Positions 1 to 9,931 of a stretch of DNA of 26,763 bases are shown in pieces. The translations under genes were made by a program, and so were the position numbers. A model generated the notes under the pieces. The model did not search any database and was not told where the DNA came from. It saw only the letters and a program-made list of their open reading frames with translations. The stretch's first letter is position 1. Each line of letters opens with the position of its first letter. Source of the DNA: Discostella pseudostelligera (taxonomy: Eukaryota; Bacillariophyta; Thalassiosirophyceae; Thalassiosirales; Thalassiosiraceae); contig JALLBK010000114.1 of NCBI GenBank assembly GCA_036940085.1, forward strand, positions 1 through 26,763. Reading direction: 5' to 3'.

Positions 1-1414
1 GTGGTCAAATCCGGGGGAGGGGGGGCAAAATCGCTGCCTACAGAGATACCCTAAGTACCAGTTATGGTTGATCCCCAGCCAGGTAGGTTGGTCCGTCGGA
101 AAATCAGCCTGGCCGTCCCACTATTTCGTCTTGGGTGGAGTTGGCTGTTGTTAAGTGTCTTTTTAATTTTTAAATTTCAAAAATATATTAAGTATCTTTT
201 TCAATCAAATTTAAATTTCTTAATTCCTTAAGTATCTTTCTGAAAAAAAGATCGATCCGTCTGACTTTGCCTACTTACAACCGAACCAAACAAGATATCG
301 CACCCACCATGGCAGCCACTGACCCCCTGCGGAGACATTCCAAAGCAAATTCGGCCTTGAGAGCACGCATGAAGCCGAAGCTGGAAAACAATCCATTCTT
401 AACATAATGGCAAATTCACTGATGGAGATCAACAAACGGCGGTGCTTGTTCCAGTTTCAGTACATGTCATCATATTCATCCATCATCATCATGGGCGGCG
501 ATGACAAGATGGTAAGATGAGAGGGATGGAGTGATAGACGCCGAGGGGGTGTAATATATTTATTTAAGGTAGTAAGCCTGTGGTGTGTGGGTAATGGTTC
601 AAATATTGCACATGCTGGTGATATGTCCCAGGAGCGTCCATCAGAAACTCTCACATAGTCGATAGCTCGGACACACCCAAGCCCCTGAGATTAGATCTCA
701 TATCGTCCCTACCATAGTTGATTGGTGTTTCATCTCATAGATATACCTTGAACATACATAGTTGATACAAATAAGTACTCATAGTCAATACAGAGCAATA
801 CTCTAGGCTCTAGGTGACATATGTTCGTTTTGGTTGACTTCTGATTTTCAATACAAAACACTTTGGTCTGACCATTTAGCATCTGTGTGTGTCCCATCTT
901 TCATTGATTCCAGCCCAGCAAAGACATCAATACATTGTTGTATGATATTGCTACATAATAGGCCAACTGATGTACATTTAGTAGTCCATGTATCATCTGC
1001 TTATTGATGATTATTATTAAATATGCAATTCAATTGAACATCAACTCTAATTCAAGCTAACATCCATATCTGCATGCAATCCAACCCTTACACATCCCAC
1101 ACTCTGCACCACTTCTCACTTCCATGCTCATCTCCATGCTCATCATTCAAGTCAATTTCATCACCGTGTAGAAACACAATGCAGTCATCATCATCCAGGG
1201 TCCTCCAATACAATTGTGTTCACACCAATATCGGTAGTAGTACCCAAATCATTGAGAATGTAACTATACTTGTGATACTTTTTACAATATGTTTCCCAAT
1301 GCAACTTCAATGTCAACCACAATCCTTCACTCTTCATCATATCTTGAATTTCCCCACAAATGATATCAAAGTGAGCATGTCTTCACTTGTCCAACCATCA
1401 CAATACACCGGAAG
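1..1414. other. No gene seen; AT-rich leader with a short repeated motif
   Basis: I see no supportable gene here. Near 150-240 the sequence is very AT-rich and the motif TTAAGTNTCTTTNT occurs three times, at about 151, 188 and 229. It could be the edge of an old transposon, but no terminal repeats or target-site duplications are visible. An open frame on the plus strand from 1074 to 1613 runs antisense to the better-supported degenerate coding segment that ends near 1415, and it has low-complexity composition, so I do not call it. Confidence 0.4.
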
Positions 1415-2267
1415 TCAGGTTCCTTGTTGCACATGGTGCTTATTTAGGGCAACATGTTTGAATGCCTTCTCCTCCTCCTTGGTGGCACACATCTCTGACT
1501 TCTTGATATCTTCCACCCACACATCATACAAACTCTCATACACCAAAATACTGTATGCATTATCCGAAACAGAGACCTTGTTGAGGAGCGTCTTCCCTTT
1601 ATTGTTCTGGTAGAATTGACTCCCTTTGCTCCACCAACCATAACCATTGTGTACTTATCCAAAAAGTAGAGCAAGCTCTTGGCATCACTATATGATGGAT
1701 GAATCGTGTCTTGGGACAACCAGCCTCAGCCATTGTAACCTGTTTCAATTCGTTGGCTCAAAGAAACAAAATGTAAGTCTCACAAAACCATACTACACAT
1801 TTTCGAGCTGTGGTTCACTTACCCTTAAACTGCTTAAGCATAGTCTGTTTCATGTTCAATCATATTGCACACAGCTTATTGTTCACCATCGTCGCACCCA
1901 CTCCCGACCAATACTCCTCCTTTGTCCCCTGATGTGGCACTCTGACGCACTGAGAATAGGCTGACAGATACTCCTTGGATTCTTGCTCCCTTTCCCACTT
2001 TGTTGGCATCATCTTCACATCAGGCCAGAGGACTTTATGTATGTATTCACCAATATGATACTCATTCAACCAATCGCTTGATGTCAACACCTTCAATTTA
2101 AGCTTCCTGACATAAATCTTACCAGTTACTTTCATGATTGACAGACAAAGAAGGTCATTGAATTCCCCTACCTGCTTTTCTAGCACTGATAGCTCCTCCC
2201 GGAGACTTTCAATCAAAGCATCCTTATCACCACCGGCATCTGTATTTTGGTCATTCATTGTGTTCAT
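1415..2267 (-). pseudogene. Degenerate protein-coding remnant, unrecognised family
   Basis: The minus strand from 2267 opens with about 135 codons: a short acidic, coiled-coil-like N-terminus (ALIESLREELSVLEKQVGEF) and then a globular-looking stretch with many Trp, Tyr and Lys residues (KEEYWSGVGATMVNNK). A TGA at 1860-1862 interrupts the frame. The same frame continues (LNMKQTMLKQFKG) to a good donor-like GTAAGT. Downstream, after an AG near 1740, protein-like sequence resumes (YSDAKSLLYFLDKYT), then shifts frame at about 1640 into WSKGSQFYQNNKGKTLLNKV and KEEEKAFKHVALNKH, ending at a TGA at 1415-1417. With one in-frame stop and one frameshift the simplest reading is a decayed gene, possibly a member of a repetitive family. 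I do not recognise the family. Alternative splicing around the stop is not excluded. Confidence 0.4.
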
Positions 2268-2613
2268 CTTTGATTATGGTTGACGAATTTGTGCAACAAC
2301 AACAGTTCGTTTTGATCTGCAGTATGTTGATACAATGAATAATCAGATTTGAAATCAGTTTGAATTTGAAAATCCTCTCATATTACTAATTCCCTGTTAC
2401 CTATGTACCTAGTTCTATCCTTGTTGTACCATTGTTAGTGATGACCACACCTTCTCATTTCTGACATCTTTTTTCACCATCTCATTTTTGCTGCCAAAAC
2501 TTGGATTTGGTTCCAATCTTCCCTTTTGTGCAAAGGTGCATGTCATGTGTCATATCAACATTGCCCATCATAATATTGCCTCCAATGCACCTTGATACTA
2601 TTACAAATCAACC

Positions 2614-2769
2614 ATGGATGGCAATTCCTCATGTACTGTCCACCAGTGCCCTAAGTGTGGCAACAAAGACTTTCAGTCGTCACATGCAGTTTCAATTCAT
2701 ATGCATACATGCAATGCATTATTCACACCTCTAATGAATGAGACGACCCAGTTGGTGGTTGGTATATGA
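2614..2769 (+). CDS. Small C2H2/C2HC zinc-finger-like open frame, probably a fragment
   Basis: A 51-codon frame starts at an ATG preceded by ACC. It contains CPKCGNKDFQSSHAVSIHMH followed by TC, which fits a C-x2-C-x12-H-x3-H or C2HC zinc-finger spacing (exact ligands uncertain). The reading frame stops 18 bases upstream of the ATG and ends at TGA, so a full gene would need introns on either side. The neighbouring sequence is decayed coding DNA on the opposite strand. I regard it as a finger left over from a longer gene or transposon protein; a chance match is possible because the finger is the only recognisable element. Confidence 0.25.
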   Translation: MDGNSSCTVHQCPKCGNKDFQSSHAVSIHMHTCNALFTPLMNETTQLVVGI

Positions 2770-2777
2770 GAGTCAAC

Positions 2778-3040
2778 TCAGCCAGTATCCACATGCGCAG
2801 TTACTATGATAGCCTCCAGTTCCCCTGCATTGCCCGATGTATTCATTGTCTCATAATCAGTCTTTTCTGCTGCATCACCACCTACCACCATGGCCAGTGC
2901 CGCTGTTACCACTGATTCCCCTGCATCAGCGAGATCTGCATTCCCCGCTGTTTCTTCTTGCCTGGTTTAGTTCCCATTGCTGATTCTCCCCCATCTTTTG
3001 CCACTCCATCCCATTTTGAATTTCTCAACTTTGGTGGCAT
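2778..3040 (-). pseudogene. Degenerate coding fragment with an MPPK start
   Basis: From an ATG at 3040 the minus strand reads MPPKLRNSKWDGVAKDGGES, then GTKPGKKKQR. A frame change near 2950 moves into GNADLADAGESVVTAALAMV and later AAEKTDYETMNTSGNAGELE, ending at TGA 2778-2780. Composition is protein-like on both sides of the shift (basic N-terminus, then acidic and Ala-rich), which suggests one broken gene rather than two chance frames. I see no recognisable domain. It lies upstream of, and on the same strand as, the remnant at 1415-2267 and could be the N-terminus of the same decayed element, but about 500 bp between them shows nothing connecting. Confidence 0.28.
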
Positions 3041-3627
3041 TATTCTTTGACGGTAGAGTGCAACTGTTGCACTGAAATAAAATCGTCTTGGGGTCTCAGA
3101 TATACCAATTTCGCAAATGATTAGTACAGTGAACACACAGAAGGATGCTCATCAAACAATGGGCTTGCGCAGAAGTGTTATTCAGCCTCCGTGTCAGACT
3201 TATGCACCAAGTGCTTGTGAAATCTAACCCAGTTCCCACTGGGGACACAATATGTGAAGTGGGTAAGGTTGGGGATGAATAACTCCTTTGTAGAGCCAGT
3301 GTTGATATGTGAAGAATAGCACTAAGAAGATAAATGCAATTCCGGAGAAGGGCAAGGATGGATGGTAACACAGATGGGAAGCCAAAACCTTGATGCCAGT
3401 TTATTACGAATTTGTTGAAATTGGCAATGAGCACGTGGGGGGGTGGAGGTTGAGGGAGTACAAGTACAATATGAGAAAGACATTGAACAGGGTAACATGA
3501 AGGCGGAGTACGATGATGAAGACAATGACAAGGAAAAATGAGATGAATGCAAGGGCAGGGTGAATTAATAATAATACCATAATAATACCTTAGTAGCAGA
3601 CAAATGCATGAGTGATAAAAAATCACT
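3041..3627. other. No gene seen
   Basis: No supportable coding region. The long minus-strand frames that cross this interval owe their length to the adjacent trinucleotide repeat and show no family features in their non-repeat parts. Confidence 0.4.
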
Positions 3628-3905
3628 ATGATGATGATGATGATGAACACGATGACGACGATGACTGATATGATGACGTCTGAGTTGATGATGACAAATG
3701 TCGATGATGACGACAATGACGACGACGATGACGACGATGATGATGATGATGACGATGATGACGATGATGACAATGATGACGATGATGACAATGATGACGA
3801 TGATGACGATGATGACGATGATGACGATGATGACGATGATGACGAACAATGATGACAATGATGACAATGATGACAATGATGACAATGATGACAATGATGA
3901 CGACG
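3628..3905. repeat. GAT/GAC trinucleotide-based tandem repeat
   Basis: About 280 bp built almost wholly from GAT, GAC, AAT and ATG triplets. The plus strand is purine-rich and carries higher-order units such as GATGACGAT and, at about 3847-3900, five copies of the nonamer ACAATGATG. All three frames on both strands are open through much of it, which produces artificial poly-Asp, poly-Met/Thr, poly-Ser and His-rich translations. The period-3 and period-9 structure points to replication slippage. There is no evidence that it is translated. Confidence 0.85.
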
Positions 3906-4112
3906 ATGACAACAAAGGAGACAACAATGGCGACAGTGATGATGATGGCAATGGCAATGACAATGGAGGAATATGGAGGGCAGCAGTGCAGCGACAGAAG
4001 ATGACATTTCCAGTGACTAGAAAATGAACACGGGAACAGTGGCTAGAAAATGGAGACAGGGTGAATACTAAGGGAGATGGCTGTGGTACAGTGTCGGCTG
4101 GGCGGGCAGTGT

Positions 4113-4190
4113 TGATGGTGCTGATGGTGCTGATGGTGCTGATGATGTTGTGTTGTGTGGTGTGGTGTGTGGTATGTGTGTGTGTTGCAT
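4113..4190. repeat. GATGGTGCT nonamer repeat followed by a TG-rich run
   Basis: The unit GATGGTGCT is repeated about 3.5 times (4113-4146). It is followed by a TGTTGTG/TGTG-rich stretch ending in a run of TG dinucleotides near 4175-4185. It is simple-sequence DNA about 210 bp from the larger GAT/GAC repeat. Confidence 0.7.
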
Positions 4191-4199
4191 GACATACCA

Positions 4200-5739
4200 T
4201 ACCAGTTTAAGTGTAGTACGCAGACAGGCCAAAAGGGACAAACGATTTGTGTTATTTACATTTTAGCCCATAAATCTAAATTTACCACTGTGACACCAAA
4301 ACAAAGTACATAATTAAATAGCTCTTGAGCTGAGAATAATTTTGATATATAATACTCCACCATTCAGCCTGCAGCTTTAAGCTGAATGATCCACTCAAAG
4401 CCATGATGGAGCACACAGTACACCCCAAAATCGATTGTCCCCATTCATCCGATGACAATATCATCGTAATGGTGCTATTACTCTCTGTCCAAGGCCGCTG
4501 AACAACTCTCCCCAATTATGTATTGAATAGATGTACCATGATTTGGGCGGTGGAACATGTCACTATTGACCTTATCTAGGGCATCGAAAGTCAGGGCCGT
4601 ACAGCGAGGTGAGCAGCCGAATCGATAAAATATGGTACACTGTGGTCAATTATGAAGATACAGGCTCACCAAGGCATCAATAGATGTGTAATAATATAAA
4701 TAATAGTTGGGGGTTGTTGGATTATAAATATATCATTAATCATCATATATATCTGTGTATATTGTCTCTCCACGTATCGCCGCCCATACGACGTCGAGCC
4801 ACACTGTGTTTTCACTTTAACTCAACTTCTATCTCCCCCACCCACCTGAAACTCGCCATCCCCTCCGGCAATGTCATATATATATATTAGAGATATTTGC
4901 TTGGTTGGGGCAAAATCTCAGTAGTATGGACAATATATCAAAGAATACGGCTCCGTTGTGCTTATCATAAAAGGGGACAAACAAAGCCCCTTCGGAAACA
5001 TGCTTACCATATTGCTTCTTGACAGATTGAGACCAAATCCTCAGCACCGTTGACTTTCCATATCATGTAGATGAGGTGTGCAGGCTTACTTCTTGGCTAA
5101 CCCTCTCCACTGGGCCACTAGTAGCCGTCAGATGCCATGGTCATGATATTTTGGATGTCGTCCTGGAGTAGTTGGACATTGGTGATAATTTGGAGATCAT
5201 ATGATTCTACTTAGGAACACATAGAAAAAAGGGGATGTCTGAGTACTACACTTAAACTGGTAGTACCGTTATTGAATGGTTGATGGAGCGTCACCTTCAA
5301 GATGATTTAAGGAACATAATATGAAACAACTATGGCAGTTGATAAGATAATACAGCCTATGGACATTTTGGGTTGATATCACTTAATGGCATTTCGAAAA
5401 ACAGACATAAGCAATCCATGTAGAGATAGAATACATGTTCAATCAGACATTTAAGATCATTATCAAACATTTAAGTATGTATGTAGAACAATTAAGTAGC
5501 TCAGTGCTCATATATGCTTCCATTGCCATCGCCATTGCCATCACTGGTGCACCACAATATTAATTAAATTATGAAGGTGATGCATACCAATTGTTGTGGA
5601 GATTGGTGGTGAAATTCGCAAGGAGTTCAGCTTTTCTTGGCCATAGAAAAAGATGAGAAGCCTACATGAGCAAAAGACTTTGCAATTTGGGAATGGATAT
5701 CCTTGCTCACAAAAATGGATTCCCAGCTAGCTTATTTAT
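4200..5739. other. 1.5 kb without a supportable gene
   Basis: Short open frames occur on both strands (for example 4282-4515 minus and 4684-4890 plus), but none shows a recognisable motif, consistent composition or splice-linked continuation. A small CCATTGCCATCG-type duplication lies at about 5519-5540. Long ATA/TAT stretches near 4690-4765 and 4875-4890 are AT-rich spacer. I find no RNA gene here. Confidence 0.4.
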
Positions 5740-6065
5740 TTCTTGTTGTCAGCTTTGGTGTCGGACGGCAAGTTGGGATTGTTGTTGGAGGAGGTGTAGT
5801 GGGGCATGCTGAAGGTGAATCAGTAGGGCATAAGAATGTGGGAAGTGCAGATAGAGTGTGTGGATGATGTCGAAGGCATGCAAGAGGAGGGGGATTTTGT
5901 TGGTGCAATTGTTACTGGGGATGCTGAGGGACTAGCACTTGGGAAACTTGTTGGTGCACTTGTTGTTAGCATCACTGGGTCTCCACCAAGGCCCAAGGCA
6001 GGAGTTGCCATGCTTGGAGATGAGCACCTGGGCATAGGCAGGGCTTGAACTTTTATTGATGCTGG
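5740..6065 (-). pseudogene. Detached C-terminal remnant of an M11 peptidase, PT/PS-rich tail
   Basis: Reading the minus strand from 6060, INKSSSPAYAQVLISKHGNS matches the end of the peptidase unit in the intact gene at 15356-17038 (INTSSSPGYAQVRISENGSL). A frameshift follows immediately, after which another frame gives a Pro/Thr/Ser-rich linker (APTSFPSASPSASPVTIAPT). A further shift gives CPTTPPPTTIPTCRPTPKL, ending in a stop near 5740. None of the catalytic part is visible upstream (6066-6240), so only the tail survives. It lies just downstream of, and on the same strand as, the larger M11 pseudogene and is best explained as a partial tandem duplication or the ruin of an adjacent copy. Confidence 0.55.
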
Positions 6066-6242
6066 GTTGATAAACTGTGCCCTATGCAAACAATCGTTTT
6101 GAATCATAGCCTTAAGAATGAGAATTCGTATTGAGATTGCAGAAGCCCAGATGATAATAATAATGATCAACTTATGCATTATATGTGTATCTAAGGCTCA
6201 ATAGAACTGACTAAACAAGGAAACATGGTGGTGCCATCCTCT

Positions 6243-8010
6243 TTATCTTTTAGTATTTTTTCTACCACCTGATTGGTAGCACTCTCCACTGCAGCATTTA
6301 GAGTTAATTAGGTTGGAACAAACAACTGAGGCACCCGATCACAAACATACATTTGTTGGCTTAGGGTTAGGGGTGGGCTTAAAAGTTGGAGGCAGCAGTG
6401 GCACCGTCGGCGATGAAGTGGGTCGTTGTGTTGGTGACGGAGTGGGAACTGGTGGATGGCATGAAGCACCATTTTCTGAAATGCGTATCTGAGTGCAGGC
6501 TGGGCTTGCACTTGTATTGATGCTCAATACACGGACAAAGATATTCTTGCCATCAACTACACCACTCCATGATCCACCCCCGCTCAGCTTCACCACCAAG
6601 TCAGATTCAGTGTAGCTGTTTCCCTTGTCCCTTGCCGCCTGCTCCTATTACAACTGTCACTTGATTGCCAGCCTCCTGGGTGTCAGAATTAATGCCAACT
6701 TGTCTGTTAATGCAACGTAATAGCCCATCATGGCCAATGCATCATCATCTTTACAAGTACTTTGGATGAAGCAGTGCTGCCATAGTCTGTGATTCCATAC
6801 ACATTTTTCTCAAAACAATCAGCCATAGATGGGTCAACAACAACAATGCTCTTCAAGCTGTACCACTTTGTTTGCCAAGACTTTGTGGCATTAAAACACA
6901 TGACAGGAAAGTCATCATATCCATAACTGTAGCCCATCATGCTCAATGCTCACTTGATCATCGTAGGCAATACCACCCTCATTTGAGTGAGTATAGCCAA
7001 GGTTATGACCAATCTGATGTTGAATAGTATGCAAAATGGCAAGCAGGTGTGAGTATGTAATAATTTAGGGTTGAAATAAAAACCACAAAGAATATCTCAC
7101 CTCATGCATCTGCACTGACAAGTAGTTGCACCATTCATCATTGCTGTACACCGAGTTTCATGAGTTAACATAAGCATAGGCAATCCCCAACATTATGCCA
7201 GATGGAGGCATTACATCACATGGGTGGCAAGCTATTCAGGACTGCTGACACCAAACACCAAATTGAGTTTGGCAGCGACTGCAGTTTGGACATTGCTATC
7301 TCCTGCTGCAACGTTGAGGTCAACTTTGATGTCAACCACACTGGAAGCAATAGCAGTGGTGCCATCATTGGGGACGGAAGACATACCCCAATCGGCAGAT
7401 TGTCAAAAATGAGTTGGTTATTCCACTGCCAAATACATCATTGGATAGGCCAGTCTGTGAAGCAAAGTTGTACGATCCATCATTCAAGATGACTCGCACG
7501 GCAAGGACTGTTCTGGTACCACTTTGAAGCTTACGGCCTGATGAGCTATCTGCAGAATCCTCATGGAGATTATGACCAATAAGACCTTTTTCATTACCAG
7601 GCACAACAGTTGGCTTTTGACCCTTCATGTCAATGGTCATATCCAAAGAAATTACTGCACCAGTGGGAGGAATATGAATGCTGTCAGTTCCCAAACGAGG
7701 TTGGTTGCCCATTCAGCTTGAACATTCTTGAATTCATAGTTGGTACCGTTTGGTAGCTGAATGTTGTTGGTATGCTCTGAGCTTTTGCCTTGAAGCTGAC
7801 GATTGGCATCGGCATCCAGTTCCCTGGCTGTATAGCCTGTCTCAGTGTCCTTGAGGAGGTATAATGCATCAACACTCTTTTGGAGGGTGAAGGGTGTGAA
7901 GTGCAGTAGCGGGACGGTCAATGGTATTGCTGCTGCAAAGGCTGGCAGTTGCGAGATTGGAGATCAGCAGGAGAGCAGAGATGATGGCATAGGATGAGAT
8001 AATCATGATG
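6243..8010 (-). pseudogene. Peptidase M11 (gametolysin-like) pseudogene
   Basis: This is a near full-length relative of the intact M11 gene at 15356-17038, on the opposite strand. It starts at ATG 8010 with a signal-peptide-like MIISSYAIISALLLISNLAT. It keeps the intron at the same place, inside the zinc motif (intron 7014-7100, 87 bp; CATGAG then GTGAGA; acceptor CAG before IGHNLGY). Disruptions are plentiful: an approximately 7-base insertion near 7885, a one-base loss near 7695, loss of about 40 bp near 7405, an in-frame TAG at 7232-7234 and TGA at 7158-7160 where the intact gene has sense codons, an insertion near 6945-6955, and a TGA at the start of the Cys-rich tail. Unlike the intact copy it has a PT-rich linker (PTPSPTQRPTSSPTV) before the tail (KCCSGEC). 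It cannot make a working enzyme. Confidence 0.85.
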
Positions 8011-8253
8011 CTTGCTGTGTGTTTAAGATTTGCATTGGTATTCAATAAGTAGTCTATATTGATGTTGATGGTTGATGTGATTGTTTCATCAAAGTAAAAA
8101 TTATGTCAACTTGGAGAGTGATGACAATCAACTTGGAGAATGATGAATGATGACAAGAGAGGGCCTCTCTCCCTCTTTAATGATCAATCAATTTTGGCTT
8201 CATTTGTCACAGGTCACAGGACATGGATCTGTTACAGCTAATTTGGAGGATCC
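8011..8253. other. Former upstream region of the M11 pseudogene
   Basis: No gene seen. A short direct duplication (ACTTGGAGA with TGATGA, at about 8108 and 8130) lies within the interval. The palindrome array begins immediately after it. Confidence 0.35.
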
Positions 8254-8616
8254 GTAGATTCGAATCTACATGGCCGTAGTTTCGAAATTACATGCCTGTA
8301 ATTTCGAAGTTACCGGCCTTTTTTACGCTACATACCCCCTTTTTAGCTATTATTTTTTTTGGTTTCCAAATTATGTTTTACGATTTTCAGTAGATTCGAA
8401 GTTACCGACTGGTAGTTTCAAAGCTACCGACCGGTAGTTTTGAAACTACCGGCTCGTAGTTTCGAAACTACTACCCGGTAGCTTCGAAACTACGATCATA
8501 GTTTCGAAACCACTGGCCATTAGATTCGAAACTAAAGGTAAAGAATGTACCAGCTCGTAGTTTCGAAGCTACCGACCGGTAGTTTTTAAGCTACCGGCTA
8601 GTAGTGTCGAAACTAC
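8254..8616. repeat. Array of about 13 short palindromes, core GTAGTTTCGAAACTAC
   Basis: Imperfect copies of a 16-18 bp self-complementary unit, consensus GGTAGTTTCGAAACTACC, start at about 8254, 8276, 8298, 8390, 8411, 8433, 8456, 8478, 8498, 8520, 8557, 8578 and 8601. The first three and the later ten are mostly 21-23 bp apart centre to centre, with one 75-bp gap (8314-8389, T-rich). Several copies are perfect palindromes (8254-8269, 8456-8471). Spacers are short and GC-rich (CCGACC, CCGGCT), and some join with the arms to make larger inverted repeats. Variants keep complementarity in part, for example GTAG paired with CTAC. No coding frame crosses it. It is not a CRISPR array, because the spacers are 4-7 bp and non-unique. 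Confidence 0.85.
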
Positions 8617-8833
8617 GAGCCCATGGATGGAGTGGGGGGCGCAGCTTGACTTCTGGGCAGAAAATCCGGAAGAAGTGGGTGCAGCCTGAGACTGCACATG
8701 ACCAAGACAACCAACAAGGAGGACAGACAGACACGGATAGTGCTGATCTATGAACCCAAGGGATAACACTTTTGGTATAATATTCTTAGTCCTCATCTAA
8801 GCTAATAGACAATGTAGGTTACTAAGGATTATC

Positions 8834-9130
8834 ATGGGGCCCACACCAACCCACCATCAGCTATGTGAACCCACAGGTCATCTGACATTATCTCTCAGCC
8901 CTGACCAGGAGCATGCCAAGATTCATGCCAGGCATGAGATCTTCCATGAGGTTAACAAAACCAATGATGGAGAGAACTTCCCAAATTACCCTATTGACTT
9001 CAACAGAGGTGTGCAGGGACCTAATGCACTTGTTGCGGATTACGGAGATGTCATTCGCAACTATTTCAGTTGCGCTGAGCCATATCATGGCCCTGGTTGT
9101 GCAGTATGCAAATCATTGAACTATCAATGA
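8834..9130 (+). other. 98-codon open frame, unrecognised, possibly part of the broken oxidase gene
   Basis: The frame runs from an ATG to a TGA and has protein-like composition (HARHEIFHEVNKTNDGENFP, then NYPIDFNRGVQGPNALVADY and CAEPYHGPGCAVC). It lies in the same reading frame, 180 bp upstream, as the multicopper oxidase remnant. It may be an earlier exon or domain of that gene, but I see no copper-site motif in it. There is no confident homology from inspection. Confidence 0.25.
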
Positions 9131-9313
9131 GGAGTGTCGCTCACTGCCTCAACCAGGACTTTGCAATTTGTCTCATGCTATTTTACTCTTGCAACAATTC
9201 CCACCATTGCACTGCCAATTGCTACACAGATGCCAGTAAGAATAGATCACTGAATTATTGCCAAATGTTGTCAAACTTATTCATTGTCATTGTCATCAAT
9301 ATTGTCTGTACAG

Positions 9314-9931
9314 CATCCAATGCACCTCCATGGTAACAAGATGGCTGTCCTGAACAGTGGAGAGTGGGATGAAGAGTATGACGAGTCCAAGTTTAACCCA
9401 AACACAGTTTATTAAGATAGAGTCACAGTCAATAACATGACTGACTCCTCCTTCACAGTCATTCAAGTTGATCCCACAAATCCTGAAGTCTGGCATCTAG
9501 TACATTGCCACATTAATATTCACCAAAAATCTGGTATGGCAGTGCTTCTTGATGTAGGAGAATATGATTCTGTTGAGGCTGTCCATGCAATGCCAGACTC
9601 TGTCAATTTATGCCCTACTCAACCTGACAACAATACAATGGCAGTTAATGCAACAGAAGCAGTGGAAGGAGGACCACCAGAATTCACTGGTGGCATGTGT
9701 TACATTAAAGTGAACATCCAAGCTGCTGGCGAAACTCCAATTGGGATACCAACTGATTGGCATCCTGATAACAACATCATTGTCAAACTTGCAGGATCTG
9801 ATTGTGACGTTGCTGTCTCTCCCACTTGGACTGTTTCTGGCTGGAACATCACTAATCACTATTGTGCAGATTGCTCCAAATGGAGTCCGATGAATGCCAG
9901 CTCATCAAAATCTTCAAGGAACTCTTCTTGA
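9314..9931 (+). pseudogene. Multicopper oxidase (laccase-like) C-terminal cupredoxin domain, interrupted
   Basis: One frame carries both hallmark copper motifs of multicopper oxidases in the right order. HPMHLHG lies at 9314-9334 (His ligands of the type 1, 2 and 3 sites). HCHINIHQKSGM lies about 200 bp later, with the HCH and H residues and a Met in the axial type-1 position as in high-potential family members. Between them the spacing and sequence (AVLNSGEWDEEYDESKFNPN, then DRVTVNN) fit the third cupredoxin domain, but TAA at 9413-9415 interrupts it. After the copper site a 100-residue tail follows (to NITNHYCADCSKWS), which I cannot assign with confidence. The first two cupredoxin domains are not recognisable upstream. 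Known members oxidise phenols or metal ions outside the cell; this copy looks broken, unless the stop is a sequencing error or is removed by splicing. Confidence 0.6.

Noticed and set aside
1074..1613. 179-codon plus-strand open frame
   Set aside because: It is Ser/His/Leu-rich with no motif and overlaps, in antisense, a minus-strand segment with more protein-like composition.
3096..4200. Long minus-strand open frames of 303 and 211 codons and plus-strand poly-Asp or Met/Thr frames
   Set aside because: Their length comes from the GAT/GAC repeat, which is open in every frame. The translations are homopolymer-like and the non-repeat ends show no domain.
4684..4890. 68-codon plus-strand open frame
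   Set aside because: It is AT-biased, has no motif and lies in otherwise featureless spacer.
8254..8616. Possible CRISPR array
   Set aside because: The repeats are imperfect 16-18 bp palindromes with 4-7 bp non-unique spacers, and the genome is eukaryotic with no cas genes nearby.
9437..9439. ATG at 9437 as the true start of a small oxidase-like protein
   Set aside because: It would omit the HPMHLHG copper ligands just upstream in the same frame, so the product could not bind a full copper set; the locus fits a broken larger gene better.
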